This document shows, piece after piece, positions 6,977 through 7,965 of a stretch of DNA of 7,965 nt. How positions within the stretch are numbered: the stretch's first letter is position 1; each line of letters begins with the position of its first letter. Location: the NCBI GenBank assembly GCA_023248615.1, contig JAHFEI010000082.1, forward strand, positions 1-7,965, in the 5' to 3' direction. Origin of the DNA: Nitrospinales bacterium (GTDB lineage: Bacteria > Nitrospinota_A > UBA7883 > JACRGQ01). The notes under the pieces were generated by a model that saw only the letters and a list, made by a program, of their open reading frames with translations, did not search any database and had not been told where the DNA came from. The translations under genes were made by a program, and so were the position numbers.

Positions 6977-7201
6977 TCGCGCATCTCCGTCCACATCTTA
7001 CTGGTTCACGGAGGCATGGCATCAAACATTTGGCTTAGGTTCGTAACAGGCGGCATTGTTTTCTTGGTAAGATGTTGTTTTGTTGGATGTTTTCGCGGTA
7101 TTAGTATAGATTCGGTTAGTGCCGGGCAACATCCGGGCATGTGCCGGAGGGCATGGGCATAATGGTAGCGGAAATTTTTGCATATTTTATGTTTTTACTC
7201 A

Positions 7202-7231
7202 TTGCCATTTTATAGCGCCAACTGCTATACT
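7202..7231 (+). promoter_or_regulatory. Probable strong promoter of rpsU-yqeY
   Basis: TTGCCA (7202-7207, 5 of 6 to TTGACA) and TATACT (7226-7231, 5 of 6 to TATAAT) are 18 bases apart. TG at 7223-7224, one base before the -10 box, makes an extended -10 element. The AT-rich stretch just upstream (about 7171-7200) could act as an UP element. Transcription would start near 7238, giving a leader of about 60 bases to the rpsU TTG. A strong promoter is expected for a ribosomal protein gene. Confidence 0.6.
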
Positions 7232-7280
7232 CACCCTTTGCTATAGGCTCTGTAAGTAAACAATTAGCTGTTAATGGATG

Positions 7281-7288
7281 GGAAGGGG
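7281..7288 (+). promoter_or_regulatory. Ribosome-binding site deciding the rpsU TTG start
   Basis: The purine-rich GGAAGGGG lies nine bases before the TTG at 7298. An in-frame TGA at 7289-7291 rules out any start further upstream, and only GTA and CTT lie between it and the TTG. The TTG is therefore the only usable start that gives the conserved MPGIR N-terminus. Confidence 0.75.
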
Positions 7289-7297
7289 TGAGTACTT

Positions 7298-7480
7298 TTG
7301 CCCGGAATTAGGATACGAGATAACGAGCCTTTTGAATTTGCTTTAAAACGGTTTAAGAAGCAGTGCGAGAAAATCGGCGTGCTGAGCGAGATCCGTAAGA
7401 GGGAGCATTACGAGAAGCCGTCTGTCCGAAAAAAGAAGAAGATAATAGCGGCCAAGAAGAAGAAATACAGCCGATACTAA
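7298..7480 (+). CDS. rpsU: Small-subunit ribosomal protein bS21
   Basis: bS21 is a small basic protein of the 30S platform near the 3' end of 16S rRNA, involved in initiation on mRNA. The 60-residue product matches the family throughout. MPGIRIRDNEPFEFALKRFK (1-20) forms the first helix region, followed by KKQCEKIGVLSEIRKREHYE (20-39) and KPSV, and the protein ends in a Lys-rich tail with RKKKK and AAKKKKYSRY. Length is at the short end of the normal 58-70 range. The start is TTG, preceded by a good ribosome-binding site. An in-frame five-codon frame (MDGKG, 7274-7291) stops just before it and is probably chance. It is followed ten bases later by yqeY, a common order, often continuing to dnaG and rpoD, which would lie outside the window. 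Confidence 0.95.
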   Translation: MPGIRIRDNEPFEFALKRFKKQCEKIGVLSEIRKREHYEKPSVRKKKKIIAAKKKKYSRY

Positions 7481-7490
7481 TTTTTTATGG

Positions 7491-7949
7491 TTGGAATTTG
7501 CCCTGAAAAAACGAATCGAAGGCGATTTTAAGGCGGCATTGAAGTCGCAAGACAGGTTTGCTCTTGATGTTTTGCGCATGATCAAGTCCGAGATGAAAAA
7601 TCGCGAGATTGAAAAAGGCGCAGGTTATACGCTGGGGGACGATGAGGTAACATCTGTCGTCTCCAGCGCTATTAAAAAACGGCGCGACTCCATAGAAATG
7701 TTCACCAAAGGCGGTAGGCAAGAGCTGGCGGACAAGGAGTCCAAAGAAGTCGAGTTTTTGGCTAGGTACCTGCCGCAACAGATGGGTGAAGACGAACTGC
7801 GCGAGGCGGTAAAGTCCGTTATCGCCAGCATGGATTCTCCCGGCGTCAAGCAGATGGGGCAGGTCATGAAAGCCGTAATAGCCGAGGTTGGCAAGAAAGC
7901 CGATGGTTCGCTGGTCAGCAAGGTTGTTAAAGAGCTTTTGGGAGCCTGA
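7491..7949 (+). CDS. yqeY: YqeY/GatB-like domain protein
   Basis: The 152-residue product is a stand-alone YqeY protein, the helical domain also found at the C-terminus of the GatB amidotransferase subunit. A role in tRNA-dependent amidation or tRNA binding is suggested by that similarity, but the cellular function is not firmly known. Family signs are an N-terminal helix LKKRIEGDFKAALKS (5-19), LDVLRMIKSEMKN (25-37), KKRRDSIEMF (62-71), FLARYLPQQM (89-98) and the closing MGQVMKAV (122-129) plus VVKELL. Between an in-frame TAG at 7446 and the conserved first helix, TTG (7491) is the only usual start. It has no visible Shine-Dalgarno, so translation probably depends on coupling to rpsU, ten bases upstream. 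An ATG at 7487 lies in another frame. The product call is strong; the exact start is less sure. Confidence 0.9.
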   Translation: MEFALKKRIEGDFKAALKSQDRFALDVLRMIKSEMKNREIEKGAGYTLGDDEVTSVVSSAIKKRRDSIEMFTKGGRQELADKESKEVEFLARYLPQQMGEDELREAVKSVIASMDSPGVKQMGQVMKAVIAEVGKKADGSLVSKVVKELLGA

Positions 7950-7965
7950 TCTCCCTTCCCGCGTT

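Larger units (their letters stand above)
6901..7297. other. Divergent intergenic region between gpmI and rpsU
   Basis: This 397-base stretch separates gpmI (-) from rpsU (+). It holds a probable promoter for each gene. The middle (about 7000-7170) has no recognised gene or structured RNA. Two short plus-strand frames exist: 7016-7162 (48 codons, one hydrophobic stretch) and 7162-7215 (17 codons, almost wholly hydrophobic), sharing a TAATG stop/start. A CGGAGG-CATGG-CAT motif at 7009-7022 recurs at 7145-7160 with two extra G. Bases 7171-7215 are AT-rich, as expected just upstream of a strong promoter, and this alone can create hydrophobic codons. I do not annotate these frames as genes. Confidence 0.6.

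Noticed and set aside
6806..6994. A 62-codon minus-strand frame overlapping the gpmI start
   Set aside because: It overlaps the conserved gpmI N-terminus in another frame, spans the predicted gpmI promoter and shows no domain.
7274..7291. Five-codon leader frame MDGKG in frame with rpsU
   Set aside because: It has no ribosome-binding site of its own, is very short, and the TGA that ends it simply lies within the rpsU ribosome-binding region.

Overview
The window is a stretch of ordinary bacterial core genes. It carries no mobile element, CRISPR array, rRNA or tRNA that I can recognise. It suggests a rod-shaped Gram-negative bacterium: a full mreBCD set is present, and a LysM-type protein end sits just upstream. 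The S21 sequence (MPGIR...EPFEFALKRFKKQCEK...SEIRKREHYEKPSV) and the rpsU-yqeY order resemble deltaproteobacterial or Nitrospinota-like genomes. That placement is inference from memory and was not tested.

Layout. Bases 1-135 (+) are the last 44 codons of a LysM-domain protein. Bases 222-2701 (+) hold mreB, mreC and mreD, the cell-shape operon. The mreB-mreC gap (1245-1334) can fold into mutually exclusive hairpins, and mreC/mreD share a TGATG stop/start. mreD then runs head-on into trpC with only 28 bases between the stops and no visible terminator. Bases 2730-6900 (-) are a tightly packed operon read in the order gpmI (phosphoglycerate mutase), ubiD (prenylated-FMN decarboxylase), trpC (indole-3-glycerol phosphate synthase). 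Both junctions are 4-base ATGA overlaps. Bases 6901-7297 are a divergent intergenic region with a probable promoter on each strand. Bases 7298-7949 (+) are rpsU and yqeY, both of which appear to start at TTG; the window ends 16 bases after yqeY.

How the genes relate. MreB filaments, MreC and MreD form the core of the elongasome. The usual partners mrdA (PBP2) and rodA do not follow mreD here. The minus-strand operon joins three unrelated metabolic steps (lower glycolysis, a decarboxylation probably in quinone synthesis, and tryptophan synthesis), so its logic looks like co-expression rather than one pathway.

Most notable observations. The UbiD protein carries an apparent internal duplication of its C-terminal domain. 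The mreB-mreC spacer shows alternative hairpins and a possible translational-coupling minicistron. The rpsU upstream region holds two very short, low-confidence ORFs beside a repeated Shine-Dalgarno-like motif. I found no convincing undescribed system.
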